Positions 22,081 through 29,981 of a stretch of 64,000 bases of DNA are shown here, one piece after another. The position numbers and the translations under genes were made by a program. The notes below the pieces were generated by a model that searched no databases, was not told the DNA's origin, and worked only from the letters and a program-made list of their open reading frames with translations. The stretch spans positions 3,968,001 through 4,032,000 of the forward strand of contig NZ_NSDJ01000001.1 of NCBI RefSeq assembly GCF_003610915.1, read 5' to 3'. Origin of the DNA: Rahnella variigena (GTDB lineage: Bacteria > Pseudomonadota > Gammaproteobacteria > Enterobacterales > Enterobacteriaceae). Position 1 is the stretch's first letter, and every line of letters begins with the position of its first letter.

Positions 22081-22912
22081 GGGTGGCCTCCAGCTCAGCG
22101 ATAGCGTTTTCGATTTCCAGTTTCACATCCGGGGTCAACCGCAGATGGTGCGAGTTCGCCAGTTGTTCGAGATACTTCACGCCCTGCCCTTTGATACTGT
22201 CGAGTATCACCACCAGCGGACGCTGTTCGGCGTGACGAACCGGTGTGACCGCCTCGCTTATCGCTACAATGTCATCGCCTTTAATGGTCTCAACATCGAA
22301 ACCAAACGCACTGAATTTTCCGGCCAGATCAAACGGTTTAATGACTTCATCCAGCGTGCCGTCGAGTTGCTGTTTGTTGTAATCGATGAACAGCGTCAGA
22401 TTGTGCAAATTGTGGTGCGCAATAAACTGGAAGGCTTCCCAGCACTGGCCTTCGTTGAGTTCGCCGTCGCCAAGAATGCAGAATACACGGTTGCTGCGAC
22501 CGGCCAGTTTATGCGAAAGCGCCATGCCTGCAGCGATGGAAACGCCCTGCCCCAGCGAACCGGTGGTAGCATCGACGCCGGTGGTGCGCAGCCTGTCCGG
22601 ATGGCTCGGTAACCGGGTGCCATTCTGGTTCAGTGTTTGCAATTCACTGACCGGGAAATAGCCTTTCAGCGCCAGCGTCGCATACAGCGCCGGTCCCGCA
22701 TGGCCTTTGGATAACACGAAATAATCGCGATCCTGCCAGTCTGGTTTTTTCGGGTCGATGCGCATGACATCGCCATACAGAACCGCCAGCGTTTCCACCA
22801 CTGACATGCTGCCGCCATAGTGCCCGAATCCCAGACCGGTCAACATTTTCAGCGTCTCGATGCGGATATGGCGGGCCAGATCACGAACCTCCTGGACATC
22901 TTTCATCTTCAT
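22073..22912 (-). CDS. Split transketolase, N-terminal subunit
   Basis: N-terminal (diphosphate-binding) half of a two-subunit transketolase. The TPP/metal motif begins GDGELNEG at residues 148–155 and ends near N179 (FIDYNKQQ); SKGHAGPALY (68–77, with H71) and TGSLGQG (about 117–123) are the usual active-site elements. 279 residues, against about 660 for a full single-chain transketolase, because the remainder is the downstream gene. It follows the PTS IIC gene by 114 bp and is probably in the same transcript. Confidence 0.88.
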   Translation of the reverse strand: MKMKDVQEVRDLARHIRIETLKMLTGLGFGHYGGSMSVVETLAVLYGDVMRIDPKKPDWQDRDYFVLSKGHAGPALYATLALKGYFPVSELQTLNQNGTRLPSHPDRLRTTGVDATTGSLGQGVSIAAGMALSHKLAGRSNRVFCILGDGELNEGQCWEAFQFIAHHNLHNLTLFIDYNKQQLDGTLDEVIKPFDLAGKFSAFGFDVETIKGDDIVAISEAVTPVRHAEQRPLVVILDSIKGQGVKYLEQLANSHHLRLTPDVKLEIENAIAELEATHV

Positions 22913-23026
22913 TGATCCTTATTTTAGTGAGCACTTATCCTGGCCTGTTATTTCTAACAGGCAGGACAGTGTTTCCCGGATGGTCTTACAAAACGTATTC
23001 GTTAAAAAACGGTGTGATGCAGGGAT

Positions 23027-24409
23027 TTACTTCTCTGTGACTTCTTTCTCAGCTACCGGTTTTTTACCGAGATAGTTCCAGGCAACCAGTACCGCGAAGA
23101 TACCGACGATCAGCGCCATGATGCCTTCCTTGGACATGAAGCGCGCCAGATTGCCCAGCAGGATGCCGATAACGCCGAAGTCCGCGTCAGAGAACGTTGC
23201 ATTAGCAAAGCCCAGCGCACCCAGCACCGGCAACAACAGAACCGGCAGGAAGGTAATCAGTATGCCGTTAGCAAACGCCCCGACCATCGCGCCACGACGT
23301 CCGCCGGTCGCATTACCGAACACACCCGCTGTTGCACCAGTGAAGAAGTGCGGCACCACGCCCGGCAGGATCAGCACCAGATGCATTTGCCCTAACAGGA
23401 ACAGGCCGACCAGACCGCCGAGGAAACTGAACAGGAAGCCAATCAGCACAGCATTTGGTGCGTACGGATAAACCACCGGACAGTCCAGCGCCGGACGGGC
23501 ATTTGGCACCAGTTTTTCAGAGAAGCCGACGAATGCCGGGACAATTTCTGCGAGGATGAGACGCACACCCTGCAGAATGATGAACACACCCGCCGCAAAG
23601 GTAATCGCCATGATGATGGCGTACACCAGATAGTTCTGGCCCGCGCTGTAGGTCGCTTCAACAAAGACCTGACCGGCGAACACCGCCATGATCAGATAGA
23701 TAATGATCATGGTGAGGGAGATTGAAATGGAACTGTCGCGCAGGAAGCTCAGGTTTTTCGGCAGATTCATTTCTTCCGTAGAACGTGAACCTTTGCCAAC
23801 TTTACTGCCGATCCAGCCTGATAAGACGTAACCGATGGTGCCGAAATGGCCGAACGCCACGTCATCGCTGCCGGTGATTTTGCGCATATAACGCTGCGCC
23901 AGCGCCGGGAAGAACGCCATGATAAGGCCGAGCGTCAGGGAACCGGTGAAGACAAGAGCAACCCCTTCAAAACCGGCAACGGTCAGAATGACGCTGATCA
24001 TACAGGCCATATAGAACGTGTGATGTCCGGTCAGGAAGACATATTTCAGCCGGGTGAAACGCGCCACAATCAGGTTTGCCACCATACCGAACGCCATGAT
24101 TAAAGCGGTCGGCGCACCGAATTTCTCCAGCGCAATGGAAACAATGGCTTCGTTATTTGGAATAATACCCTGGATATTAAAGGCGTGTTCAAACATACCG
24201 CCTAATGGATTAAGAGAGCCGACTAATACCGTGGCACCACCGCCCAATACTAAAAAGCCCAGTATTGTTTTTACCGTCCCTTTGACCACATCAGAAAAGT
24301 TTTTCTTTTGCGCGACCAGGCCGATTAATGCGATAAGCCCCACCAGTACGGAAGGCACTTTTAATATATCAACCACAAACTTGAGCGTTTCCTGGATAAA
24401 CATATCCAC
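23027..24409 (-). CDS. PTS sugar transporter subunit IIC, ascorbate (UlaA/SgaT) family
   Basis: Integral-membrane permease component of a phosphotransferase system. About 460 mostly hydrophobic residues with the family features PSVLVGLIALIGLVAQKK at the N-terminus and HTFYMACMISVILTVAGFEG in the middle; IIB and IIA are encoded separately upstream. The ascorbate-type family is recognised, but the ula catabolic genes are absent here, so the substrate need not be ascorbate; the linked transketolase points to a sugar whose phosphate is a ketose. Mid-operon position. Confidence 0.85.
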   Translation of the reverse strand: MDMFIQETLKFVVDILKVPSVLVGLIALIGLVAQKKNFSDVVKGTVKTILGFLVLGGGATVLVGSLNPLGGMFEHAFNIQGIIPNNEAIVSIALEKFGAPTALIMAFGMVANLIVARFTRLKYVFLTGHHTFYMACMISVILTVAGFEGVALVFTGSLTLGLIMAFFPALAQRYMRKITGSDDVAFGHFGTIGYVLSGWIGSKVGKGSRSTEEMNLPKNLSFLRDSSISISLTMIIIYLIMAVFAGQVFVEATYSAGQNYLVYAIIMAITFAAGVFIILQGVRLILAEIVPAFVGFSEKLVPNARPALDCPVVYPYAPNAVLIGFLFSFLGGLVGLFLLGQMHLVLILPGVVPHFFTGATAGVFGNATGGRRGAMVGAFANGILITFLPVLLLPVLGALGFANATFSDADFGVIGILLGNLARFMSKEGIMALIVGIFAVLVAWNYLGKKPVAEKEVTEK

Positions 24410-24452
24410 CTCGTTTGTCTATTTGTTTTATTTGTAGGGTTATTCAGTGACG

Positions 24453-24734
24453 TCAGGACACTGGGTGTTTTTCAAAATGCGCAATCAGTTTGGTTTCGAG
24501 TTCATTGATATCAATAATGTTAGTGATCACCACTAACTGATTTGCCGGGATGCTGGCGCTGGCAGCGATGTCTTTCGCCATCACGAACAGGTCAGCTTCA
24601 CCGGGAATGGCAGAAGACAAATCAGAGTGCTGAACATCCGCCTGAATATTCAGTTTCTTCAGCACTTTTTTAATGTTCATTTCAACCATAAAGCTGCTGC
24701 CTAAACCGGAACCGCAAATCGCCATAATTTTCAT
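24453..24734 (-). CDS. PTS subunit IIB, lactose/ascorbate type
   Basis: Small cytoplasmic phosphocarrier that takes phosphate from IIA and passes it to the sugar during import through IIC. The phospho-cysteine is in the N-terminal P-loop ICGSGLGSSFMVEMN. I prefer the ATG at 24734 (MKIMAICGSG): it is preceded at 8 bases by CAGG, whereas the alternative GTG at 24743 overlaps that site. 93 residues, typical of SgaB/UlaB. Gap of 43 bp to the IIC gene. Confidence 0.86.
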   Translation of the reverse strand: MKIMAICGSGLGSSFMVEMNIKKVLKKLNIQADVQHSDLSSAIPGEADLFVMAKDIAASASIPANQLVVITNIIDINELETKLIAHFEKHPVS

Positions 24735-24860
24735 TTTATTCACCTGTTCTTTATCTGTTTTTGAATGCGTAACATAGCGTATCAGTTGCCCGTATTCAGG
24801 CCTCTGACTGTTTATATTTCCTGATTGGAATGATCTTCCCTGTGACGGTATTAACTCAAA

Positions 24861-25304
24861 TTAATAGCGGGAAATCACATCCTGTATTTCACTGATGCTT
24901 TTCGCCTGATGGATTTTCTGCATATCTTCATCACTGGAAAATAATTCAGCCAGCTCAGAAATTAGCTCAATATGACTGTGCTTATCAGGTGCGGATAACA
25001 TGACGACCGTATACACCGGATCGTTATCCTCTGAATTAAATTTCACCCCCTGCGGTAACGTCAGCAGCGATAACCCCAGTCCATTAACTCCCTCTTCCGG
25101 TCTGGCATGTGGCATGGCGATGCCCGGCGCCAGAACAAAATACGGCCCCAACTTTTCCCGCTGCGCAAAAATTGCGGTCAGGTAATCCGGGGTAATTGTC
25201 CCTTCTTTCAGCAGTGGCTCAGCGCTCACTTCCACTGCCTGCCGCCAGTCCGTGATATCCGTTCTGATCTGAATTCGTTCAGATGTCAGCCAATCATTCA
25301 GCAT
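24861..25304 (-). CDS. PTS subunit IIA, mannitol/fructose-type (UlaC/SgaA-like)
   Basis: Phosphocarrier that receives phosphate from HPr. The phosphorylated histidine is expected at H66 in APGIAMPHARPEEGV, the standard motif of this IIA family. 147 residues. It is the first gene of the operon, with CGGAG seven bases before its ATG. Upstream, a CRP core site and operators for the divergent LacI-type regulator are seen. Confidence 0.87.
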   Translation of the reverse strand: MLNDWLTSERIQIRTDITDWRQAVEVSAEPLLKEGTITPDYLTAIFAQREKLGPYFVLAPGIAMPHARPEEGVNGLGLSLLTLPQGVKFNSEDNDPVYTVVMLSAPDKHSHIELISELAELFSSDEDMQKIHQAKSISEIQDVISRY

Positions 25305-25383
25305 AGTGATGCTCCGTTATATTTTTGAAGATGGCCGGTCAAATTTCCCCCAGACCGCACCAACGATCCAGACTCTACTTCAG

Positions 25384-25397
25384 CGGTAGCGTTAACA
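25384..25397. promoter_or_regulatory. Degenerate operator half of the LacI-type control region
   Basis: CGGTAGCGTTAACA shares 10 of 14 bases with the palindrome at 25452–25465. It lies 33 bp (centre to centre) from the middle site, on the operon side of the CRP site. It is the weakest of three related sites. Confidence 0.4.
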
Positions 25398-25399
25398 TC

Positions 25400-25415
25400 T
25401 GTGATACAACTCACA
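25400..25415. promoter_or_regulatory. CRP (cAMP receptor protein) site of the PTS/transketolase operon
   Basis: TGTGATACAACTCACA is an exact TGTGA-N6-TCACA core. The centre is about 103 bp upstream of the IIA start codon. A possible -10 (TAGAGT on the minus strand, 25377–25372) lies about 33 bp downstream of the centre, which would put CRP near -41.5 as a class II activator. The promoter element is tentative; the CRP core is clear. Confidence 0.75.
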
Positions 25416-25416
25416 A

Positions 25417-25430
25417 AGATAGCGCTACCA
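25417..25430. promoter_or_regulatory. Second operator for the LacI-family regulator
   Basis: AGATAGCGCTACCA matches the perfect palindrome at 25452–25465 in 12 of 14 bases, keeping the central TAGCGCTA. It starts two bases after the CRP core, so bound repressor would interfere with CRP or RNA polymerase. Confidence 0.65.
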
Positions 25431-25451
25431 AACTTCTATCATTGAGATCTG

Positions 25452-25465
25452 TGATAGCGCTATCA
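25452..25465. promoter_or_regulatory. Palindromic operator for the LacI-family regulator
   Basis: TGATAGCGCTATCA is a perfect 14-base palindrome with the central CG usual for LacI/GalR-family operators. It lies between the divergent operon and the regulator gene at 25657, so it may also serve autoregulation. Confidence 0.75.
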
Positions 25466-25656
25466 AAAATAATCGCGCTGCGGTATCACCGGCCAGCGGC
25501 TGTCACAAATAACGGTATACTTTGTCAGGAAATTGCCGATAATTTACCGAATTCTGCCGTAGTTTCCGTTATGCCGGTCCTGCTGCGGCCCGCTTTTTCG
25601 TTATGCCAGCAGGTATACATTGTGCGCAAGATGCGCAGTTAAGGTCAGGATCGTGA

Positions 25657-26673
25657 ATGTCCATTAACAAGAAAAGACGCAGTACCGGAAGAGTCACACT
25701 GGCGGATGTCGCGCAGCTGGCCGGCGTAGGCAGCATGACCGTTTCCCGCGCGCTGCGAACGCCGGAGCAGGTTTCCGACAAGCTGCGGGAAAAAATCGAA
25801 GAAGCCGTCAGTCAGCTGGGTTATCTGCCTAATCAGGCCGCGAGTTCACTGGCTTCTGCCTCGTCCAATACCATTGCGATGATTGTGCCCAGCCTGTCTG
25901 AATCTGGCTGCGCGGAGATGTTTGCCGGATTGCAAAAAGTGCTGCAACCGGCGGGATACCAGATCATGCTGGCCGAGTCCCAGCACCGGATGGAGCGTGA
26001 GGAAAAGCTGCTGGAAACGCTGCTGTCGTACAACCTGGCGGCGGCTATTTTGCTTTCCGTCGAGCACTCCGCGAATGTCAGGCAATGGCTTGATAATCTG
26101 ACCATTCCGGTTCTGGAAATCGGTGCGCTGACCGATTCACCTATCGACATGAATATTGGTATTGATTACGTCGAGGCGATGTTTCAGCTGACGCAGACCG
26201 TGGTGGCAAAGGGTTACCAGAACATCGGCATGCTGTGTGCTAATCAGGAACAGTGGATTTTCCAGCAGCATTTGCAGGGCTGGCGAAAAGCGATGCTGAA
26301 AGCGCACATGTCGCCGCACCGGGTGATTAATGCCGCGGAACCTGCCTGTTTTTCTACCGGAGCCCAGCAACTGCCTGAGTTTCTGCTGGCCTGGCCTGAA
26401 CTCGACGCGCTGGTATGTGTGTCAGACGATCTCGCCTGCGGTGCGCTGTATGAATGTCAGCGCAGAAGAATCAAAGTGCCGGACGATCTGGCTGTGGTCG
26501 GTTTTGGTAATTCGGACGTCAGCAAAGTCTGTCAGCCACCGCTGACCACCATTGCTATTCCGCATAAGGAAATCGGGGTGCGTGCGGCACAGGCGCTACT
26601 GGCGAGGATTAATGATGAGGAATGGGAAGAGGTGACGATCGCATCGTCATTGTGCAAGCGGGACAGTTGCTAA
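25657..26673 (+). CDS. LacI/GalR-family transcriptional regulator (GntR-like)
   Basis: DNA-binding repressor or activator, probably of the divergent PTS/transketolase operon. The N-terminal helix-turn-helix with hinge is clear: VTLADVAQLAGVGSMTVSRAL (residues about 13–33) and LGYLPNQAASSLAS. The rest is a periplasmic-binding-protein-like effector domain with the typical ending DLAVVGFGNSDVSKVCQPPLTTI. 338 residues. The inducer is not predictable from sequence; by context it is the imported sugar or its phosphate. It is the counterpart of the regulator next to the Salmonella STM2340–2344 genes. Confidence 0.88.
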   Translation: MSINKKRRSTGRVTLADVAQLAGVGSMTVSRALRTPEQVSDKLREKIEEAVSQLGYLPNQAASSLASASSNTIAMIVPSLSESGCAEMFAGLQKVLQPAGYQIMLAESQHRMEREEKLLETLLSYNLAAAILLSVEHSANVRQWLDNLTIPVLEIGALTDSPIDMNIGIDYVEAMFQLTQTVVAKGYQNIGMLCANQEQWIFQQHLQGWRKAMLKAHMSPHRVINAAEPACFSTGAQQLPEFLLAWPELDALVCVSDDLACGALYECQRRRIKVPDDLAVVGFGNSDVSKVCQPPLTTIAIPHKEIGVRAAQALLARINDEEWEEVTIASSLCKRDSC

Positions 26674-26701
26674 AAAACCACGGGCGATAGTATATCGCCC
26701 G
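26671..26701 (-). terminator. Rho-independent terminator of yfcD
   Basis: On the minus strand, CGGGCGATA/TATCGCCCG nine-base stem with a 3-base loop, then TGGTTTTTT. The T-tract overlaps the stop codon of the convergent LacI-type gene, so the element is shared by both genes. Confidence 0.8.
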
Positions 26702-26712
26702 CGAGATGCCGA

Positions 26713-27327
26713 TCAGATATCGTCTTCGGTCGACGAATCTTCATTAGCTTTCACACTTTCCACCGCCGGTGTTGCTTCTTCACGCGTCAGAGGCTTACCG
26801 TGTTCTTTCTCGTTATTGCGCGTCATCCACAATGACAGTGCTTTCAGAGAATCAGGCGTAAATTCATCACAGCGCGCAGTGATTTCTTCCGGAGTCATCC
26901 AGCGCACTGCGTCGATTTCTTCTTCCTGCAACGCGAACGGTCCATGGGATACGCAACTGAACAGTGCGCCCCAGACGCGGCATTTGTTCTCTTCCTCGAA
27001 GTAGAACTGACCGTGCTCGGCAAAAGGCACACCGGCAATGCCTAACTCTTCTTCGGCTTCACGACGCGCTGAATCCAGAATATTTTCACCGCTTTGCACC
27101 ACGCCACCGGCCGTTGCATCCAGCCAGCCAGGGTAGAAATCTTTGGTTTCAGTCCGGCGCTGAATCAAAATATTTCCCATGCCGTCATGAACCACGATAT
27201 AGCTGGCACGGTGACGCAGGACCTGAGCGCGCATTTGTTGTCGGCTGGCCTGGGCAATGACTTCGTTATCTTCGTTGACGATATCAACCCACTCATCCGT
27301 ACTGATGTTTTGCTCTTGTTCTGACAT
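26713..27327 (-). CDS. yfcD: Nudix hydrolase YfcD
   Basis: Putative Nudix (nucleoside-diphosphate-X) hydrolase; natural substrate not established. The Nudix box GX5EX7REUXEEXGU is intact: [11 protein letters not shown] then REAEEELGI, about residues 73–96. 204 residues against about 180 in E. coli; the excess is an acidic, low-complexity C-terminal tail (ending [10 protein letters not shown]) after the folded domain. It is divergent from yfcG. Confidence 0.9.
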   Translation of the reverse strand: MSEQEQNISTDEWVDIVNEDNEVIAQASRQQMRAQVLRHRASYIVVHDGMGNILIQRRTETKDFYPGWLDATAGGVVQSGENILDSARREAEEELGIAGVPFAEHGQFYFEEENKCRVWGALFSCVSHGPFALQEEEIDAVRWMTPEEITARCDEFTPDSLKALSLWMTRNNEKEHGKPLTREEATPAVESVKANEDSSTEDDI

Positions 27328-27639
27328 CCGCTGGAACCTTCTCTTTTAAGCGCTGGTCTGTGCGCAATAAGTCTGTGCGCTGTGATTTTGCAACACGTCG
27401 ATAATGTCCGGAGATTCTATTGGGTCTGCTGGGTTGCTTCAATAGCTATGGGTGCGCAGATACACCGTAAAAGTTATGTCAGCCCACAAAGTTCGCCATC
27501 AGACAACTCTGACATAGACAGCCGTTCATATGCATTATGATAACCTATTACTCAGGATATAAAGTTTGTGATTATCAATCCCCCATTGGCGCATCCCGCC
27601 CCGCAAGTCGCGGAGTCTGATTAAAACGCAGGAGGCAAT
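27328..27639. other. Divergent intergenic region yfcD–yfcG
   Basis: Just over 300 bp holding the promoters of both flanking genes. The only repeat noticed is GTCTGTGCGC occurring twice close to yfcD. No operator or RNA gene was recognised. Confidence 0.5.
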
Positions 27640-28266
27640 ATGATCGATCTCTATTACGCACCCACACCCAACGGTCACAAAATTTCTCTTTTTCTTGAAG
27701 AGAGTGGGCTGCCCTACCGGCTGTATCGAATTGATATGAGCGCCGGAGAGCAATTCAGGCCTGAATTCCTGGCCATTTCTCCCAACAATAAAATCCCGGC
27801 CATTGTTGATAATCAACCCGTGGATGGCGGCGCACCGCTCAGCGTCTTTGAGTCTGGCGCAATTTTGCAATATCTGGCAGAAAAAACCGGCAAATTCCTC
27901 AGCCAGGAACTGCGCGAAAGAACGATCACGCTGCAATGGCTGACCTGGCAGGTTGCCGGATTCGGCCCGATGCTGGGTCAGAATCATCATTTCACCCACT
28001 ACGCCCCGCAGCCTGTGCCTTATGCCATCGAACGTTTCCTGCAGGAAACCCGGCGGTTGTATGGGGTGCTGAACCGCCAGCTGGAGAAAAATGCCTATAT
28101 CGCGGGTGAGAATTACAGCATTGCTGATATTGCCACTTACCCGTGGGTGGTGGCGCATGAGCGCCAGCGCGTTGATCTGGCGGAGTTTCCTGCCGTGCGC
28201 AACTGGTTTGAGCGGGTGAAAAGCCGTCCGGCGACGCAAAAAGCCTATGCGTTGGCGCAGGCATAA
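27640..28266 (+). CDS. yfcG: Glutathione-dependent disulfide-bond oxidoreductase YfcG
   Basis: Glutathione S-transferase superfamily member of the Nu class. The E. coli enzyme has little transferase activity but reduces disulfides using bound glutathione. The N-terminal thioredoxin fold begins MIDLYYAPTPNGHKISLF, with the GSH-contact segments NNKIPAIVD and LSVFESGAIL; the helical C-terminal domain has GENYSIADIATYPWV. 208 residues (E. coli 215). A strong AGGAGG precedes the ATG. A short GC hairpin follows. Confidence 0.93.
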   Translation: MIDLYYAPTPNGHKISLFLEESGLPYRLYRIDMSAGEQFRPEFLAISPNNKIPAIVDNQPVDGGAPLSVFESGAILQYLAEKTGKFLSQELRERTITLQWLTWQVAGFGPMLGQNHHFTHYAPQPVPYAIERFLQETRRLYGVLNRQLEKNAYIAGENYSIADIATYPWVVAHERQRVDLAEFPAVRNWFERVKSRPATQKAYALAQA

Positions 28267-28278
28267 TCCGCCCCGATG

Positions 28279-28303
28279 CCTCCGTACTTTGCCGGAGGTG
28301 TTT
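28279..28303 (+). terminator. Short terminator-like hairpin after yfcG
   Basis: CCTCCG/CGGAGG six-base stem followed by TGTTTTC, 13 bases after the yfcG stop. Weak but well placed. Confidence 0.5.
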
Positions 28304-28418
28304 TCCCTTCTGCAAAATAAAAACACTTAATTGTGCTCCATATCGCGAGTTAATGGCGGTGACTCATCTATGATTATAGGCAGTTCATCCGCGAATTCAG
28401 ACAGTTAAGGATCACGAT

Positions 28419-29315
28419 ATGAAAGTCCTGATAACCGGCGCAACCGGGCTCATCGGTCGAAAACTCACCGGGCGACTTCTTGAACAATCTCATCAGATTA
28501 CCGCACTGAGCCGCGCCCCTGAACGAGCGGCGAAGCTGTTAGGCTCGCAGGTTCAGGTATGGGAAACGCTGGAAGGCAAAACCACCCTCGACGGTTTCGA
28601 CGCCGTCATCAACCTTGCCGGTGAGCCGATCGCGGACAAACGCTGGACGAAAGAACACAAAGCCCGGTTATGTGAAAGCCGCTGGCAGCTCACTGAAAAA
28701 CTGGCGACGCTGATTAATGCCAGTCAGACGCCACCTTCAGTCTTCATTTCCGGTTCAGCGGTCGGGTATTACGGCGATCAGGGGCAGGCGCTGGTGCCGG
28801 AAGATGAGCCGCCGAACAAGCAATTTACCTGGCAACTGTGCGCCCGCTGGGAAGCCCTTGCAATGTCCGCACAAAGCCCGTCCACGCGAGTTTGTCTGCT
28901 GCGAACCGGGATCGTACTGGCCGAAAAAGGCGGTGCGCTGGCAAAAATAGTGCTGCCCTTCCGCGCCGGTCTCGGTGGCCCGATCGGCGATGGTCAGCAA
29001 TATATGCCGTGGATCCACATCAATGACATGATTGACGGGATCCTTTTCCTCCTCGCCCACGAAACGCTCTCAGGGCCGTTCAATATGGTATCGCCTTATC
29101 CGGCACGTAATGAACAATTCAGCGCCCTGCTCGGGCAAGTCCTCCACCGTCCGGCGTTTATGCGCGCACCTGCGCCTGTGGTTCGTTTGCTGATGGGTGA
29201 ATCAGCAGTGCTGGTGCTGGGAGGTCAGCGAGCCGTGCCACGCAGACTGGAGGCCGCAGGGTTTGAATTTAAGCATCAGGAATTGAAGGAAGCACTGGAG
29301 GATTTGCTGGCGTGA
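28419..29315 (+). CDS. yfcH: TIGR01777-type sugar-nucleotide epimerase-like protein YfcH
   Basis: Extended short-chain dehydrogenase/reductase family protein; activity unknown. The NAD(P)-binding glycine motif is at the N-terminus ([19 protein letters not shown]). [24 protein letters not shown] and the C-terminal [14 protein letters not shown] are diagnostic of the TIGR01777 group. 298 residues. E. coli has folX between yfcG and yfcH; here there is no room for it. Confidence 0.93.
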   Translation: MKVLITGATGLIGRKLTGRLLEQSHQITALSRAPERAAKLLGSQVQVWETLEGKTTLDGFDAVINLAGEPIADKRWTKEHKARLCESRWQLTEKLATLINASQTPPSVFISGSAVGYYGDQGQALVPEDEPPNKQFTWQLCARWEALAMSAQSPSTRVCLLRTGIVLAEKGGALAKIVLPFRAGLGGPIGDGQQYMPWIHINDMIDGILFLLAHETLSGPFNMVSPYPARNEQFSALLGQVLHRPAFMRAPAPVVRLLMGESAVLVLGGQRAVPRRLEAAGFEFKHQELKEALEDLLA

Positions 29316-29350
29316 AGGGTCTTGCAGCCCTTCACCCTGCTCAACCTGAT

Positions 29351-29370
29351 GGGGATGTTTCGGCTTCTCA
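29351..29370 (+). repeat. Extra 20-bp copy of the element's left end
   Basis: It reads the same as 29417–29436 with one difference in 20 (GGCTTC for GGTTTC), 66 bp upstream in direct orientation. The rest of the element does not follow, so it is a remnant or a duplicated end. Confidence 0.7.
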
Positions 29371-29416
29371 CAGGTACAATGGCGCGGTACTGGCGCCTTT
29401 TAAAAACTGATCGGGG

Positions 29417-29655
29417 GGGGATGTTTCGGTTTCTCAATAACTGCGCTCACATAGGCTATTTCGCCGAAACCGAGCAGAGGGGAAAAGCTTTTCCCCTCTG
29501 CACTCCCCTCGCTTTTTCACTGCGCGCTGTCGCTGGAATGAAGGACATGTTCCGGCACATTGGTGTGTGGCGCAAAATGTCATCGCTCCGCGATGCCCTC
29601 ATTTCAGGATTCGAGCCTCTGGTCTCGAACCATTCATTCGGTGCCATTTTTGAGC
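29417..29655 (+). repeat. Structured intergenic element, copy 1 (plus orientation)
   Basis: Ordered inverted repeats: TCGGTTTC (29426–29433) with GAAACCGA (29466–29473); a perfect 28-bp palindrome at 29474–29501; then an outer stem GCGCAAAATG (29570–29579) with CATTTTTGAGC (29645–29655) enclosing CATCGC-TCC-GCGATG (29581–29595) and TTCGAG-N8-CTCGAA (29610–29629). The same plan appears in copy 2 with different stem sequences. Non-coding; function unknown. Confidence 0.75.
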
Positions 29656-29724
29656 ACGCCAATCAACCTATCTAAAAGATAAAAAACGGTCAGCCGTTGA
29701 ATTTAAGATCTCACGGGCGAATCA

Positions 29725-29957
29725 GAAATCTTGCTGAACGGAGCGGCTTCGAGACCCAGGGCTCGAAGACCGAGAGAAGGAACCGCAAAGCGGCAAGATT
29801 TCCAGCCTGTCACTGTGGTTGCTGAAACATAGCCAGCGAGCGAAGCACTTGTTGAAAAGGCGAGGAGGAATCCAAAGGAGGAAAAGCACTTTCCTCCTTT
29901 GGGCGGTTTCGGCGCAGAAAATTATGTGAGCACAATTATTGAGAAACCGAAACGTCC
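29725..29957 (-). repeat. Structured intergenic element, copy 2 (minus orientation)
   Basis: In plus coordinates: outer stem GAAATCTTGC (29725–29734) with GCAAGATTTC (29793–29802), enclosing CTTCGAG…CTCGAAG (29747–29768) and a CCGC/GCGG mini-hairpin (about 29783–29793). Next come a 13-bp stem CCAAAGGAGGAAA (29872–29884) with its complement (29890–29902), and CGGTTTC (29904–29910) with GAAACCG (29943–29949). Order and spacing mirror copy 1 in the opposite orientation, ending 25 bp before the DppA-like stop. Confidence 0.75.
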
Positions 29958-29981
29958 ACAATTCAATTCCCCCCTCAGGTT

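Larger units (their letters stand above)
29316..29981. other. Repeat-bearing non-coding region between yfcH and the DppA-like gene
   Basis: No credible gene: the open frames here come from the two copies of a dispersed element in opposite orientation, which makes similar 'FRFLNNCAHI' peptides on both strands. It holds the plus-oriented copy (29417–29655), the minus-oriented copy (29725–29957), and a short extra copy of the element's left end (29351–29370). Confidence 0.8.

Noticed and set aside
29322-29961. Frames at 29322–29675 (+) and 29722–29961 (−) that share a FRFLNNCAHI peptide
   Set aside because: The shared peptide comes from the two inverted repeat copies; hairpins rather than codons are conserved.
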